The notes under the pieces are model-generated. The model was not told the DNA's origin, made no database searches, and was given only the letters and a program-made list of their open reading frames with translations. Below, piece by piece: positions 42,536 through 51,510 of a stretch of 53,316 nucleotides of DNA. Source of the stretch: an uncultured Boseongicola sp. (GTDB lineage: Bacteria > Pseudomonadota > Alphaproteobacteria > Rhodobacterales > Rhodobacteraceae); the NCBI GenBank assembly GCA_905479635.1, contig CAJQNG010000105.1, positions 1 to 53,316 of the forward strand, written 5' to 3'. Every line of letters begins with the position of its first letter. Position 1 is the stretch's first letter. A program made the translations under genes and the position numbers.

Positions 42536-43744
42536 ATGGCAATTGAGAAATTCACGGGCAGTTTTACCCAGCAAGAACCACTCCCTGCCGCGGCGCTCGA
42601 GCGCGTCAATGCGGTCTTGAATTCGGGGCGCCTTCATCGCTATGGCGCTGCGGATGGAGAGGTGCCGCAAGCGCAGCAGGTTGAGGCAATCTATGCCGAA
42701 TGGCAGGGTGCGGATTATTGTCTTGCGGTGACATCGGGGGGGCAAGCGTTGCAAATCGCGCTTCGTTCAGTTGGCGTGGTGCCAGGCGATACGGTTCTGA
42801 CAAACGCCTTCACTCTTGCGCCAGTTCCCGGAGCGGTCGCAGCTGTCGGGGCGACGTCGGTTCTTGTGGAAACGGACGCGAACCTGACGATTGATATCGA
42901 AGACCTCGACCGCAAGGCCGCAATATCAGCTGCGCGCGTGCTGCTGTTGTCTCATATGCGCGGGCACATTGCTGACATGCAGCGCGTACTTGCGGTCTGC
43001 AAGGCGCGGGGGTTGATGTTGGTTGAAGACTGCGCGCACACGATGGGAGCGACTTTTGGTGGCGCGCGTTCGGGAAGCCACGGGGACGTCGCTTGTTTTT
43101 CGACGCAAACTTATAAGCACATCAATTCTGGAGAGGGTGGGTTTCTCACGACCAACGACGCTAGAATTGCGGCGCGTGCAACGATGCTGTCGGGCAGCTA
43201 TATGAATTTCATGCGCCATGGAGCTGGACCGGATGAAACGGAATATAAAACAACGCGTTACGAGATGCCTAACATGTCAGCACGGATTGATAATCTGCGT
43301 GCCGCGCTTCTAATTCCGCAGATCGAAGGCTTGGATGGCAATGTCTCGCGGTGGAATTTGCGCCATGACGTTTTGGCTGGCGCGCTTCGAAACGTTCCGG
43401 GAGCGGTTTTGCCCCAAGGTCTTGCAGATGTGCGTCGGGTTGGTTCCTCTTTCCAGTTTCGTCTCCCTTCGGCAGATAAGGACATTTGCCGTGCGGTTGT
43501 CGCGCATGCAGCGACACTTGGGGTCGAGCTGAAATGGTTTGGGGCCCCGGAGCCACTTGGTTTCACCTCAAACCATAAAAGCTGGCGCTATATGGCGGAG
43601 CAGTCCTTACCCGCGACCGATGAAATCCTGCTGACGCTGTTTGACATGCGTGTGCCTTTGAGCTTCTCGTTAGTTGATTGCGCTCAAATCGGCAGTATTC
43701 TTCAGCATGTGCTAGAGCAGGAAGTCGGCTTGATTAATGCGTGA
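42536..43744 (+). CDS. DegT/DnrJ/EryC1-family PLP aminotransferase
   Basis: This 402-residue protein is of the sugar-aminotransferase family. Signatures are VTSGGQALQIALRSVGVVPG near the N-terminus, LMLVEDCAHTMGATFGG and the Schiff-base lysine in FSTQTYKHINSGEGGFL. These proteins transfer an amino group to keto-sugars, or in some relatives act as dehydratases. ATG 42536 has GAGGA six bases upstream; a GTG at 42524 is less likely. It stands alone, divergent from the TRAP operon and convergent with pta, without other nucleotide-sugar genes, so its substrate is unclear. Confidence 0.85.
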   Translation: MAIEKFTGSFTQQEPLPAAALERVNAVLNSGRLHRYGAADGEVPQAQQVEAIYAEWQGADYCLAVTSGGQALQIALRSVGVVPGDTVLTNAFTLAPVPGAVAAVGATSVLVETDANLTIDIEDLDRKAAISAARVLLLSHMRGHIADMQRVLAVCKARGLMLVEDCAHTMGATFGGARSGSHGDVACFSTQTYKHINSGEGGFLTTNDARIAARATMLSGSYMNFMRHGAGPDETEYKTTRYEMPNMSARIDNLRAALLIPQIEGLDGNVSRWNLRHDVLAGALRNVPGAVLPQGLADVRRVGSSFQFRLPSADKDICRAVVAHAATLGVELKWFGAPEPLGFTSNHKSWRYMAEQSLPATDEILLTLFDMRVPLSFSLVDCAQIGSILQHVLEQEVGLINA

Positions 43745-43771
43745 GAATTGTGCCCCAAGCCATTGCGGTAA

Positions 43772-44779
43772 TTAGGTTGTTTTGTTTTCGGCCTGTAGGG
43801 CCGTCACAGCAATCATATTGACCACATCTTGGGCTGTGCAACCGCGCGATAAGTCATTTGCTGGTCTTGCAAGACCTTGCAAGATCGGGCCGATTGCTGC
43901 GCACCCACCGATACGCTGGGCGATTTTGTAGCCGATGTTACCTGCGTCAAGATTTGGAAAAATCATTACATTGGCTTGCCCTGCCACTTCAGAGCCCGGT
44001 GCCTTTGAGGCACCGACAGATGGGGTGAAGGCTGCGTCGAATTGTAGTTCGCCGTCGCTTGCAAGGTCAGGCCGCTGTGCCCTGAGGAGGTCAGTTGCCT
44101 TTGAAACCTTGTTAACCGTCTCATGTTTTGCGCTGCCTTTTGTGGAAAAGGACAGCATTGCGACTCTAGGTGTTTCGTTTAGCAGGGCGGCGTAAGAGTC
44201 GGCCGACTGAGCTGCGATAGTGGCCAGTTCAAGAGCGCTGGGATCGATGACGAGCCCGCAGTCGGAAAAGACCATGGCGGTCCGACCGGACGGGTGGTCG
44301 TCGGGCAGAACCATAATAAAGAGGCTGGAAACGAGGGCTGCGTCGGGCGCTTTGCCAATAACCTGAAGCGCCGCGCGCACCGTGTCTGACGTTGTGGCAA
44401 CAGCGCCGCCAACGGTGCCGTCGGCTTGACCGAGGCGAACGAGCATGGCTGCAAAGATCAGAGGATTCCGCGCTTCCTTGGCTGCTTTTTCGGGCGTGAC
44501 CCCTTTGTGTTTGCGCAGTTCGAAAAATGCGCCGGCGACGTCTTTCGTTAGCGCAGATGTTCCGGGATCTTCGATTTTCAAGGCATCGCTCGGCGTTCCG
44601 CCTTGGGCGACAAGCTCGGCTCTGATCGCCTCTGCCGGACCGACGAGAACAATAGATGCAAGGTTCGATGCAACGGCTTGAATTGCGGCGGCCACGATCC
44701 GGGGATCGTGGCCTTCGCTTAGGACAATACGTGAGGGGTGCGCCGCCGCTCGGGCGTGTAAATCATCCAGAACTGACAT
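43772..44779 (-). CDS. pta: Phosphate acetyltransferase
   Basis: This enzyme converts acetyl phosphate and CoA to acetyl-CoA and phosphate. The 335-residue protein is the short form, without the N-terminal DRTGG/P-loop part of E. coli Pta. PTA-family sequence is clear in RIVLSEGHDPRIVAAA, GTVGGAVATTSDTVRAAL and FPNLDAGNIGYKIAQRIGG. I prefer the ATG at 44779, with AGGAAG upstream. It follows xsc by 32 bases and takes the acetyl phosphate that Xsc makes from sulfoacetaldehyde. Confidence 0.92.
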   Translation of the reverse strand: MSVLDDLHARAAAHPSRIVLSEGHDPRIVAAAIQAVASNLASIVLVGPAEAIRAELVAQGGTPSDALKIEDPGTSALTKDVAGAFFELRKHKGVTPEKAAKEARNPLIFAAMLVRLGQADGTVGGAVATTSDTVRAALQVIGKAPDAALVSSLFIMVLPDDHPSGRTAMVFSDCGLVIDPSALELATIAAQSADSYAALLNETPRVAMLSFSTKGSAKHETVNKVSKATDLLRAQRPDLASDGELQFDAAFTPSVGASKAPGSEVAGQANVMIFPNLDAGNIGYKIAQRIGGCAAIGPILQGLARPANDLSRGCTAQDVVNMIAVTALQAENKTT

Positions 44780-44811
44780 GCGGCACACTTCCTGTTTGTC
44801 ATGAGGGCGCT

Positions 44812-46593
44812 TTACGCGCCGATCTGTTCGATCATATCGGATGCACTGATGCCAGCGACTGCAACGGGCTTCTTCATCGCGTCGCGGCGGAACGGATCGC
44901 CAAGTTCTTGGTTGATCATGGCTTCAATCAAGGTGGTCTTGCCATGCTCCATCTGGTCCTTGATCGCTTTGTTCAGCGCTGCTGTCAGCTCGTCCATCGT
45001 GCGCGCGACGACACCTTCCAGGCCACAAGCCCGCGCGATGCCCGCGTAGCTGACTTCCTCGTCAAGCTCAGTCCCTACAAAGTTGTCCTCGAACCAAAGG
45101 GTCGAGTTTCGCTTTTCCGCACCCCATTGGTAGTTGCGGAACACGACCTGCGTGATTGCAGGCCAATCACCGCGACCGATCGCCGTTAGCTCGTTTACTG
45201 CGATGCCGAAAGCGCCATCGCCGGCAAAGCCCACGACCGGAACACTGGGCCGGCCGATTTTTGCACCAACAATTGCCGGAAGGCCATATCCGCAAGGGCC
45301 AAACAGACCCGGAGCAAGGTATTTTCGGCCCTCGTCGAAGTCAGGATAGGCATTGCCGATCGCGCAGTTGTTGCCGATATCGGACGAGATGATCGCGTTG
45401 CGCGGAAGCGCCGATTGGATTGCGCGCCACGCCATGCGGGGGCTCATCCAATCTGGCTTGGATTTACGCGCACGCTCGTTCCAGTCGGTCCCCGGATCGT
45501 CCTGCTCGTGATCCATCGAAGACAGCTGCTGAGCCCAACGCGACTTAGTTTCCGAGATCTTTGCTTTGCGCTCGGAACGACCTGCGTCGCCTGCGCCATC
45601 TGTGAGGTTTTTAAGGATGCCTTTTGCCACGCGCGCGGCGTCGCCGACGATACCGACGGTGACTTTTTTGGTCAAGCCGATGCGATCGGGGTTGATGTCC
45701 ACCTGAATGATCTTTGCATTTACTGGCCAGTATTCAATGCCATAGCCTGGTAGGGTCGAGAACGGATTAAGGCGTGTCCCAAGCGCGAGGACTACGTCCG
45801 CCTCCTTAATCAACTCCATCCCGGCCTTTGAGCCGTTATAGCCAAGCGGCCCTGCAAACAGTGGGTGCGAACCTGGGAAAGCGTCGTTGTGCTGGTAGCC
45901 AACGCAAACGGGTGCGTCGAGCTGCTCGGCCAGAAGGCGAGAAGCATCTATCCCGCCGGCTGAAAGCACCACACCGGCGCCGTTCAGGATGACCGGGTTC
46001 TTGGCGGTCGACAAAAGAGAGGCTGCTTCGACAACCGAGTTTTCACCGCCCGAGGACGCTTCGAATTCGATCGGATCGGCAATTTCGACATCAATAACCT
46101 GAGTCCAGAAATCGCGTGGAATGTTGATTTGGGCAGGGCCGGAGAGACGCTTGGCCTGACTGATTACACGTGTCAGAACTTCGACTACGCGAGAAGCGTC
46201 GCGGACTTCTTCCTGGTAGGCAACCATGTCTTCAAACAGTTTCATCTGCTCGACTTCCTGAAAGCCACCCTGACCAATGGTTTTGTTGGCTGCCTGCGGG
46301 GTGACCAGAAGCAAGGGTGTGTGGTTCCAGTAGGCGGTCTTTACGGCGGTGACGAAGTTCGTGATGCCAGGACCGTTTTGCGCGATCATCATCGACATCT
46401 TGCCGGTGGCACGGGTGTATCCGTCCGACATCATGCCTGCGGACCCTTCGTGCGCGCAGTCCCAGAACTTTATGCCAGCTTTTGGGAAAATGTCTGAAAT
46501 GGGCATCATTGCTGAGCCGATGATCCCGAAAGCGTGGCCAATGCCGTGGCGTTGCAGGACTTTAACAAAGGCCTCTTCAGTGGTCATTTTCAT
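44812..46593 (-). CDS. xsc: Sulfoacetaldehyde acetyltransferase
   Basis: This thiamine-diphosphate enzyme cleaves sulfoacetaldehyde with phosphate to sulfite and acetyl phosphate, the desulfonation step of taurine use. The 593-residue protein matches the family's length. The ThDP motif is GDGAFGIAVNELTAIGRGDW to NYQWGAEKRN, and the start MTTEEAFVKVLQRHGI with FGIIGSAMMPISDIF is the hallmark Xsc N-terminus. GGGAG precedes the ATG. It lies between tauR and pta on the same strand with a TauR-like box in the gap upstream. Confidence 0.96.
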   Translation of the reverse strand: MKMTTEEAFVKVLQRHGIGHAFGIIGSAMMPISDIFPKAGIKFWDCAHEGSAGMMSDGYTRATGKMSMMIAQNGPGITNFVTAVKTAYWNHTPLLLVTPQAANKTIGQGGFQEVEQMKLFEDMVAYQEEVRDASRVVEVLTRVISQAKRLSGPAQINIPRDFWTQVIDVEIADPIEFEASSGGENSVVEAASLLSTAKNPVILNGAGVVLSAGGIDASRLLAEQLDAPVCVGYQHNDAFPGSHPLFAGPLGYNGSKAGMELIKEADVVLALGTRLNPFSTLPGYGIEYWPVNAKIIQVDINPDRIGLTKKVTVGIVGDAARVAKGILKNLTDGAGDAGRSERKAKISETKSRWAQQLSSMDHEQDDPGTDWNERARKSKPDWMSPRMAWRAIQSALPRNAIISSDIGNNCAIGNAYPDFDEGRKYLAPGLFGPCGYGLPAIVGAKIGRPSVPVVGFAGDGAFGIAVNELTAIGRGDWPAITQVVFRNYQWGAEKRNSTLWFEDNFVGTELDEEVSYAGIARACGLEGVVARTMDELTAALNKAIKDQMEHGKTTLIEAMINQELGDPFRRDAMKKPVAVAGISASDMIEQIGA

Positions 46594-46670
46594 GAACGGT
46601 CTCCCATATTAGTCAGGCCTCCGGAGCGGAGGCGTTCGCGATGTAATTAGCGTCCGAGCGGCACCGCACA

Positions 46671-46680
46671 GTAGGGCCAG
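46671..46680 (-). promoter_or_regulatory. TauR-like box before xsc
   Basis: The minus strand reads CTGGCCCTAC, nearly identical to the CTGGCCCTAA repeat before tpa. It stands 15 bases after the tauR stop and 78 bases before xsc, suggesting that xsc has its own TauR-dependent promoter. Confidence 0.4.
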
Positions 46681-46694
46681 AGAGGCTGTGTCTC

Positions 46695-48161
46695 TCAGTC
46701 CAGTTTTGCGATCTCTTCGGCAATAAGTTCGATACCGCGTTGAATCTTCGATGATGAAATCGACGAATAGGCCAATCGGTAGCGATTGTTTGGTCCCTTG
46801 CCCGGAGCATAAAAGCTTCGACCTGGCTCGAGGACAACGCCTTTTGCACGCAAAGCAAGTGCAAGGTCTTCGGTGTCGACGCTTTCGGGCGCTTTCATCC
46901 AGAAACACGAGCCTCCTGACACGGCCGGAACGGCATAGGTGAGCCCGCAATCATCAATCGCCGCCTCCATAATCTGCCGGCGGCGTTGGTAGGCTTTCCG
47001 CATTCTGTTGATCTGAGCATTGTAGTGCCCAAGCGACAGGAAGTTTGCGGCGTTGCGTTGGATATGCCACGGCGGATGGCGCATTATGGTCGAACGAAGC
47101 GCGCGCGCCTGTTCGATTAGCGCGGATGGAGCAACCATAAAGCCAAGTCGCAAACCGGGGAATAAGGATTTCGAGAATGATCCGATGTAGACTACGCAAC
47201 CCGCCTGATCGAGCGATTTCAACGTGGGCGATGGAGAACGTTTGAACGCAAGTTCAAACTCGTAGTCATCCTCGACAATAACAAAGCCTTTTTCCGAAGC
47301 CAGGCGAAGCAGTTCTTTTCTCCGATCCAACGGCATGCTGGCATTTGTCGGGCTGTGATGGCTTGGCGTGGTGAACACCACATCCACCTGATCTGGAAGC
47401 GCGTCGGGGGGTAGGCCATCTTCATCGACATCCACTTCAACCGTGTGGCACCGCGTTTCGCTAAGGATTTCTCGAAATCCACGGTAGCCGGGGTTTTCGA
47501 TCACGGCGATCCGGCGCTGGGTCAAAAGAAGTTGCGCCGTAAGCCACAAGGCGTTCTGTGCGCCCATCGTCACAAGAATATTCTCGGGGCGCGCGCGAAT
47601 GCCACGTCGCGTTGTTATGTTGCGTTGGATGTATTCGATCAGCTTCGGGTCGTCGCGCTCGTACTGATCCAACGTGAGCGCGGCGAAGTCCTTTTGCCCG
47701 AGGGCCTGAAGCGCGCAAAGGCGCCAGTTTTGATGGTCGAACAACGACTGGTCGGATTGTCCGTAAATAAACGGGTAGGGGTAGCTTTGCCAATCGTCGG
47801 GGCGCGTGATTGTGCGAGCCGGCGGCGGGCGGTGATTGAGAACTCGAGCCCAGTCGAAACTGCCGTCGGTTTCGTCTTTTGACAGTTCGAAATTGGGAGA
47901 GCTGGGGGCAGTTTCCGATACGAAATATCCCGAACGACCACGGGCTACGAGATAGTCATCTGCCACAAGGTCCGTGTAGGCGATGGTAACTGTTATCCGA
48001 CTGATGCTCAGATGTTTGGCCAGCATCCTGCTGGATGGCATGCGCTCGCCAGCGCGGTAACGGCCGGAAAGAATGCCCTCCACCACTGCACGTTTGATCC
48101 GGTGCTGCAGCGTGCTGTCGGGGTCGGGTTCCAGAAAGAATGTGTCGAGGTGTATGACCAT
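46695..48161 (-). CDS. tauR: MocR-type taurine regulator TauR
   Basis: This 488-residue regulator has an N-terminal GntR winged HTH (RAGERMPSSRMLAKHLSISR) and a large fold-type I aminotransferase domain with the PLP lysine in YIGSFSKSLFPGLRLG. MocR proteins of this type activate taurine genes in Rhodobacter and relatives. Its place inside the tau/xsc cluster supports that role. TauR-like repeats directly abut its start codon, and no Shine-Dalgarno sequence is visible, so the mRNA may be leaderless and the gene autoregulated. Confidence 0.92.
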   Translation of the reverse strand: MVIHLDTFFLEPDPDSTLQHRIKRAVVEGILSGRYRAGERMPSSRMLAKHLSISRITVTIAYTDLVADDYLVARGRSGYFVSETAPSSPNFELSKDETDGSFDWARVLNHRPPPARTITRPDDWQSYPYPFIYGQSDQSLFDHQNWRLCALQALGQKDFAALTLDQYERDDPKLIEYIQRNITTRRGIRARPENILVTMGAQNALWLTAQLLLTQRRIAVIENPGYRGFREILSETRCHTVEVDVDEDGLPPDALPDQVDVVFTTPSHHSPTNASMPLDRRKELLRLASEKGFVIVEDDYEFELAFKRSPSPTLKSLDQAGCVVYIGSFSKSLFPGLRLGFMVAPSALIEQARALRSTIMRHPPWHIQRNAANFLSLGHYNAQINRMRKAYQRRRQIMEAAIDDCGLTYAVPAVSGGSCFWMKAPESVDTEDLALALRAKGVVLEPGRSFYAPGKGPNNRYRLAYSSISSSKIQRGIELIAEEIAKLD

Positions 48162-48163
48162 AT

Positions 48164-48207
48164 CTGGACCGATCCTGCACGAGAATCGGTCCAGATACTA
48201 GGTCCAG
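48164..48207. promoter_or_regulatory. Three TauR-like boxes between tauC and tauR
   Basis: CTGGACCGAT (48164-48173) stands opposite ATCGGTCCAG (48185-48194), its exact complement, forming an inverted repeat. CTAGGTCCAG (48198-48207) follows 13 bases on as a direct repeat of the second. The array fills the 48 bases between the tauC stop and tauR start, so TauR binding here should control tauR itself. Confidence 0.55.
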
Positions 48208-48209
48208 AT

Positions 48210-49475
48210 TTAGGACTTACCTTTCCAAGGCACGAGATAGTCTTCGGCCTTGCGCATCAGGATGTCGATGCCGTAGCCAATGACCCCGATCAGGATGATA
48301 CCCATGATCACGATGTCGGTTAGCTGGAACTTCGAGGCGACCATGATCATCATGCCCGCGCCTTTTTCCGCAGCGACAAGTTCTGCCGCCACAACCGTGC
48401 CCCAACAGACGCCCATGGCAACTCGCGCGCCGGTGAAAATCTCCGGCAGCGAATTCGGCATGATCACGTAACGCATGATCTGCCATTTGGACGCGCCGAG
48501 AGAGTAGGCCGCGTGCACCTTTGTGATGTTCACGCCAGACACGCCCGCTCGGGCGGCGATGGTCATGATCCAAAGTGCTGCAAGGAACAAAAGGATGATC
48601 TTGCCGGTTTCACCGATGCCAGCCCAAATAATCACAAGCGGGATCAAAGCGAGAGGTGGGACGGGGCGCATAAACTCAACGATCGGATCAAACCAACCAC
48701 GGAACCAACCCGAGAGACCCATCGCATATCCAAGTGGGATACCAACGAGTGCGCCGAAGATAAAGCCAACAACAACGCGAAAAAGCGAGAACCCAAGGTG
48801 CTCAATAAGCGTCGAATTCTGGTACCCTTCGCTTGAGATGCTGACAAGCCGGCCCCAAACCGCTTCGGGAGATGGAAGCCAGATCGGCTCCATTTGCCAG
48901 CCCTTTGCAGGCTTGTAGTTGAGTGTGCCTTTGGACGTCATTGAAACGGCGCCACTAGCGACCGAGACTTCCTCGCCGGGCGCGATGGCTTTACCATCGA
49001 TCGCAACGATTGCGGCTCCTTCTTTGCGGCCAATCTCATCGTTTGCGTCGACGCGGATCAGTTTCGAGCGCCAAGCGCCGACAATGTCACTATCGTTTTT
49101 CGCGAACCCGTCGCCTGGATCAACTTCAAGGGCTTCGACCTCTTGACCAAGCCTGAAAACGCGAAAGGAAACTTCGGCGTCGTCGGTTTGTCCGTCGCTC
49201 GTTTTTACCGTGTAGCTGAAGGACGAGTCGCCAACGAACGGGCCGGGCGCATGGATTGGAGTTAGTTTCGAACCGGTAAAGGCAGCCCAGATCAAAAAGA
49301 TCGCTATAACCGAGATGAAAGACGCGGCGCGATTTGGTGTGACCGCACTTTCGTCGCCGAAGGTTACGGTTTTAAGAGACGTGAAGTCTCGTGAGGCATC
49401 CATGCGCGAGTTCACGAACTGGACTGCAAAGAAGGCAGCCACAAAGATTGCGATATAGATTAAAAGAATGATCAT
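48210..49475 (-). CDS. tauC: Taurine ABC transporter permease with extra N-terminal domain
   Basis: The C-terminal 220 residues are a normal SsuC/TauC permease with the ATPase-docking loop HAAYSLGASKWQIMRYVIMP. The protein has 421 residues, whereas TauC usually has about 250-280. The first 200 hold two hydrophobic segments (1-20 and 51-67) and a polar region of about 125 residues (70-194). That region has SSFSYTVKTSDGQTDDAEVS and GTLNYKPAKGW, reminiscent of Ig/cadherin-like repeats, and is probably periplasmic. It overlaps tauB by four bases. The permease assignment is firm; the role of the extra domain is unknown. Confidence 0.9.
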   Translation of the reverse strand: MIILLIYIAIFVAAFFAVQFVNSRMDASRDFTSLKTVTFGDESAVTPNRAASFISVIAIFLIWAAFTGSKLTPIHAPGPFVGDSSFSYTVKTSDGQTDDAEVSFRVFRLGQEVEALEVDPGDGFAKNDSDIVGAWRSKLIRVDANDEIGRKEGAAIVAIDGKAIAPGEEVSVASGAVSMTSKGTLNYKPAKGWQMEPIWLPSPEAVWGRLVSISSEGYQNSTLIEHLGFSLFRVVVGFIFGALVGIPLGYAMGLSGWFRGWFDPIVEFMRPVPPLALIPLVIIWAGIGETGKIILLFLAALWIMTIAARAGVSGVNITKVHAAYSLGASKWQIMRYVIMPNSLPEIFTGARVAMGVCWGTVVAAELVAAEKGAGMMIMVASKFQLTDIVIMGIILIGVIGYGIDILMRKAEDYLVPWKGKS

Positions 49476-50278
49476 GCCGCGTCCTCCGACCGACCCATGA
49501 TCTCATCTTCCATATCCCAGATCATGTTGAGGATTTCCTCACGGGTCTCATTGTATTCGGTGTGGTGTTTTACTTCGCGCAAGTCAGCGCCGACGCCCAT
49601 TTCTGCGAATGGCAGGCGGTATTCCTTATGAATGCGCCCAGGGCGGGGGGCCATTACAATAAGTCGCTCTCCTAACAAAAGGGCTTCTTCAACCGAGTGC
49701 GTGATGAGAATGATCGTCTTGCCTGTCTCTTTCCAAAGATCAAGGACCAGCGACTGCATCTTTTCACGTGTCAGCGCGTCAAGGGCGCCAAGGGGTTCGT
49801 CCATGAGGATGACGTCGGGGTCGTTGGCAAGGCAACGGGCTAGGGCAACACGTTGTTGCATGCCGCCGGATAGCTCATAGATCGCTTTGTCTTTGAAGTC
49901 TGCCAATCCGACGACCTCAAGAAGGTGATCTACTCTCGGGCTGTATTCGGATTTGGGAACCTTATTCATCTTCGGACCGAACGCCACGTTCTCGCGTACA
50001 TCCATCCACTCGAACAAAGCACCTTTTTGGAACACCATGCCACGTTCTTGCGCGGGGCCGGTGACGACGTGGTCGTTCAGCTGCACGGTCCCAGATGTCG
50101 GGGCCAAGAAGCCTGCCACAATATTCAGCAAAGTGGTTTTGCCACAGCCCGAGGGGCCAAGAACACTCATCAACTCGCCGCTTTGAATGTCGAGAGAGAC
50201 ATCCTGCAAGGCTTGCACATGACTGCCGTTCGGCAAGTCGAACCGCATCGAAATATTGTCGAGCACAAGACTAGACAT
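49472..50278 (-). CDS. tauB: Taurine ABC transporter ATP-binding protein
   Basis: This 268-residue ATPase has Walker A GPSGCGKTTLLNIVAG, signature LSGGMQQRVALARCL, Walker B VILMDEPLGALD and His switch ITHSVEEALL. The FQKGALFEW Q-loop and the short C-terminal region fit the TauB/SsuB group. The GGGAGG ribosome site is strong. It overlaps tauC and follows tauA after a gap holding a large hairpin. Confidence 0.94.
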   Translation of the reverse strand: MSSLVLDNISMRFDLPNGSHVQALQDVSLDIQSGELMSVLGPSGCGKTTLLNIVAGFLAPTSGTVQLNDHVVTGPAQERGMVFQKGALFEWMDVRENVAFGPKMNKVPKSEYSPRVDHLLEVVGLADFKDKAIYELSGGMQQRVALARCLANDPDVILMDEPLGALDALTREKMQSLVLDLWKETGKTIILITHSVEEALLLGERLIVMAPRPGRIHKEYRLPFAEMGVGADLREVKHHTEYNETREEILNMIWDMEDEIMGRSEDAA

Positions 50279-50370
50279 AATCGGCCTCCCTGATTATTTT
50301 TGTTCTTCATTTGGCCGGGCTGTGAGCAAAGCGAGTCCGGCGGCACATCATTTACTGTGCATAAGATAAA

Positions 50371-50401
50371 GGCCCGGCGCGAGTAAAACCTGCGCCGGGC
50401 C
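50371..50401 (-). terminator. Strong hairpin between tauA and tauB
   Basis: GGCCCGGCGC and GCGCCGGGCC form a perfect ten-base stem around an 11-base loop in the 137-base gap behind tauA. It probably stabilises tauA mRNA or partly ends transcription, giving more binding protein than ATPase and permease. Confidence 0.75.
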
Positions 50402-50415
50402 GATAGTTTTTGCGA

Positions 50416-51420
50416 TTACATTGCGTTTGCAGCAACCAACGCGCTTGTGTTGATCGTTGGTGCATAACTATCAAGCGCACCGTCAATGGAACCAGCAGCA
50501 ACGAAAACGTCTGCAACGCCTTTCATCGAGCTTTGAACCGTACCGCCGAACCATGCCGCACCCAGCTGCTCTTCAACGGATGGGAACTTGAAGGTTGCCA
50601 GCGTTTCGGCTGTTGCAGTTTCATCCATACCAGCGTCTTTTGCGATGACCGGTATCATTGCGTCGGCATCGGCGCCACCAGCGTTCCAGATTGCGTTTGC
50701 ATCTGCAGTCACTTTCAGGAACTTGGCCAGCAATTCGCCTTCTTCAGCGATGAAGTTCGCCGGTGCAGTCGTGGCGTCAAACACCAAAATGCCGATTTCT
50801 TCTTTTTCGGCTCCCGTCAGGAGAACGTTACCGCTTTCCTTCATGCGACGCAGCGCGCCACCCCAACCACAGGCCATGTCGATCGCCCCTTGAGCAAGAG
50901 CAGCAGCTCCTTCCGCAGGCGCCATGTCAACAACTTCCAGCGATGCAACATCAACGCCGAAGTGGGCCATCTGGCTCAGGAAACCGAAATGTGCGGCGGT
51001 GCCAAGTGGTACAGCAACTTTTTTGCCGGCTAGTTCGCCTGCGCTCATCTTGTCGATTTCAAGATCAGTGCGTACGACGCAGTTGTCGTTGTCCGAGTAG
51101 GACACGGCGATGTCGACGATCTGGATGTCCTGACCCGCAGAGGCTGCAACCACGAAAGGTGGTACGCCTTGGCTGACGGATATTTGCACGTCGCCGGATG
51201 CCATTGCAGCGGACATTGCTGTGCCGGTGTCAAAGCTGACCCAGTTGACCTTGATGCCCATTGCTTCATCGTAAGCGCCAGTCACTTTGGCGTACTGAAA
51301 CGGCATTGGCCATTCGAGGAAATACGCAACTGTGATCTCGTCTGCGGCTTTGGCTACGTTGACCGAGGCCATCATCGCCATGACGGCTGCGGTGCAGCCG
51401 AGAGTGATTTTCGTTTTCAT
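50416..51420 (-). CDS. tauA: Taurine-binding periplasmic protein
   Basis: This 334-residue protein starts MKTKITLGCTAAVMAMMASV and has a signal peptide cut after KAA. The mature part begins DEITVAYFLEWPMPFQYAKV and contains ASGDVQISVSQGVPPFVVAA and DMACGWGGALRRMKESG, typical of the NMT1/TauA ligand-binding fold. CAGGGAAG precedes the ATG. Taurine as ligand follows from the gene cluster. It is the first gene of tauABC and diverges from tpa. Confidence 0.93.
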   Translation of the reverse strand: MKTKITLGCTAAVMAMMASVNVAKAADEITVAYFLEWPMPFQYAKVTGAYDEAMGIKVNWVSFDTGTAMSAAMASGDVQISVSQGVPPFVVAASAGQDIQIVDIAVSYSDNDNCVVRTDLEIDKMSAGELAGKKVAVPLGTAAHFGFLSQMAHFGVDVASLEVVDMAPAEGAAALAQGAIDMACGWGGALRRMKESGNVLLTGAEKEEIGILVFDATTAPANFIAEEGELLAKFLKVTADANAIWNAGGADADAMIPVIAKDAGMDETATAETLATFKFPSVEEQLGAAWFGGTVQSSMKGVADVFVAAGSIDGALDSYAPTINTSALVAANAM

Positions 51421-51510
51421 ACTATTCTTCCCTGAGGTTCCCGGGTTTTTTGTTTTTTGACCCGATTTCATTCACCGGGGGACACTATAGACGGATAGAA
51501 ATGGAAGCCC

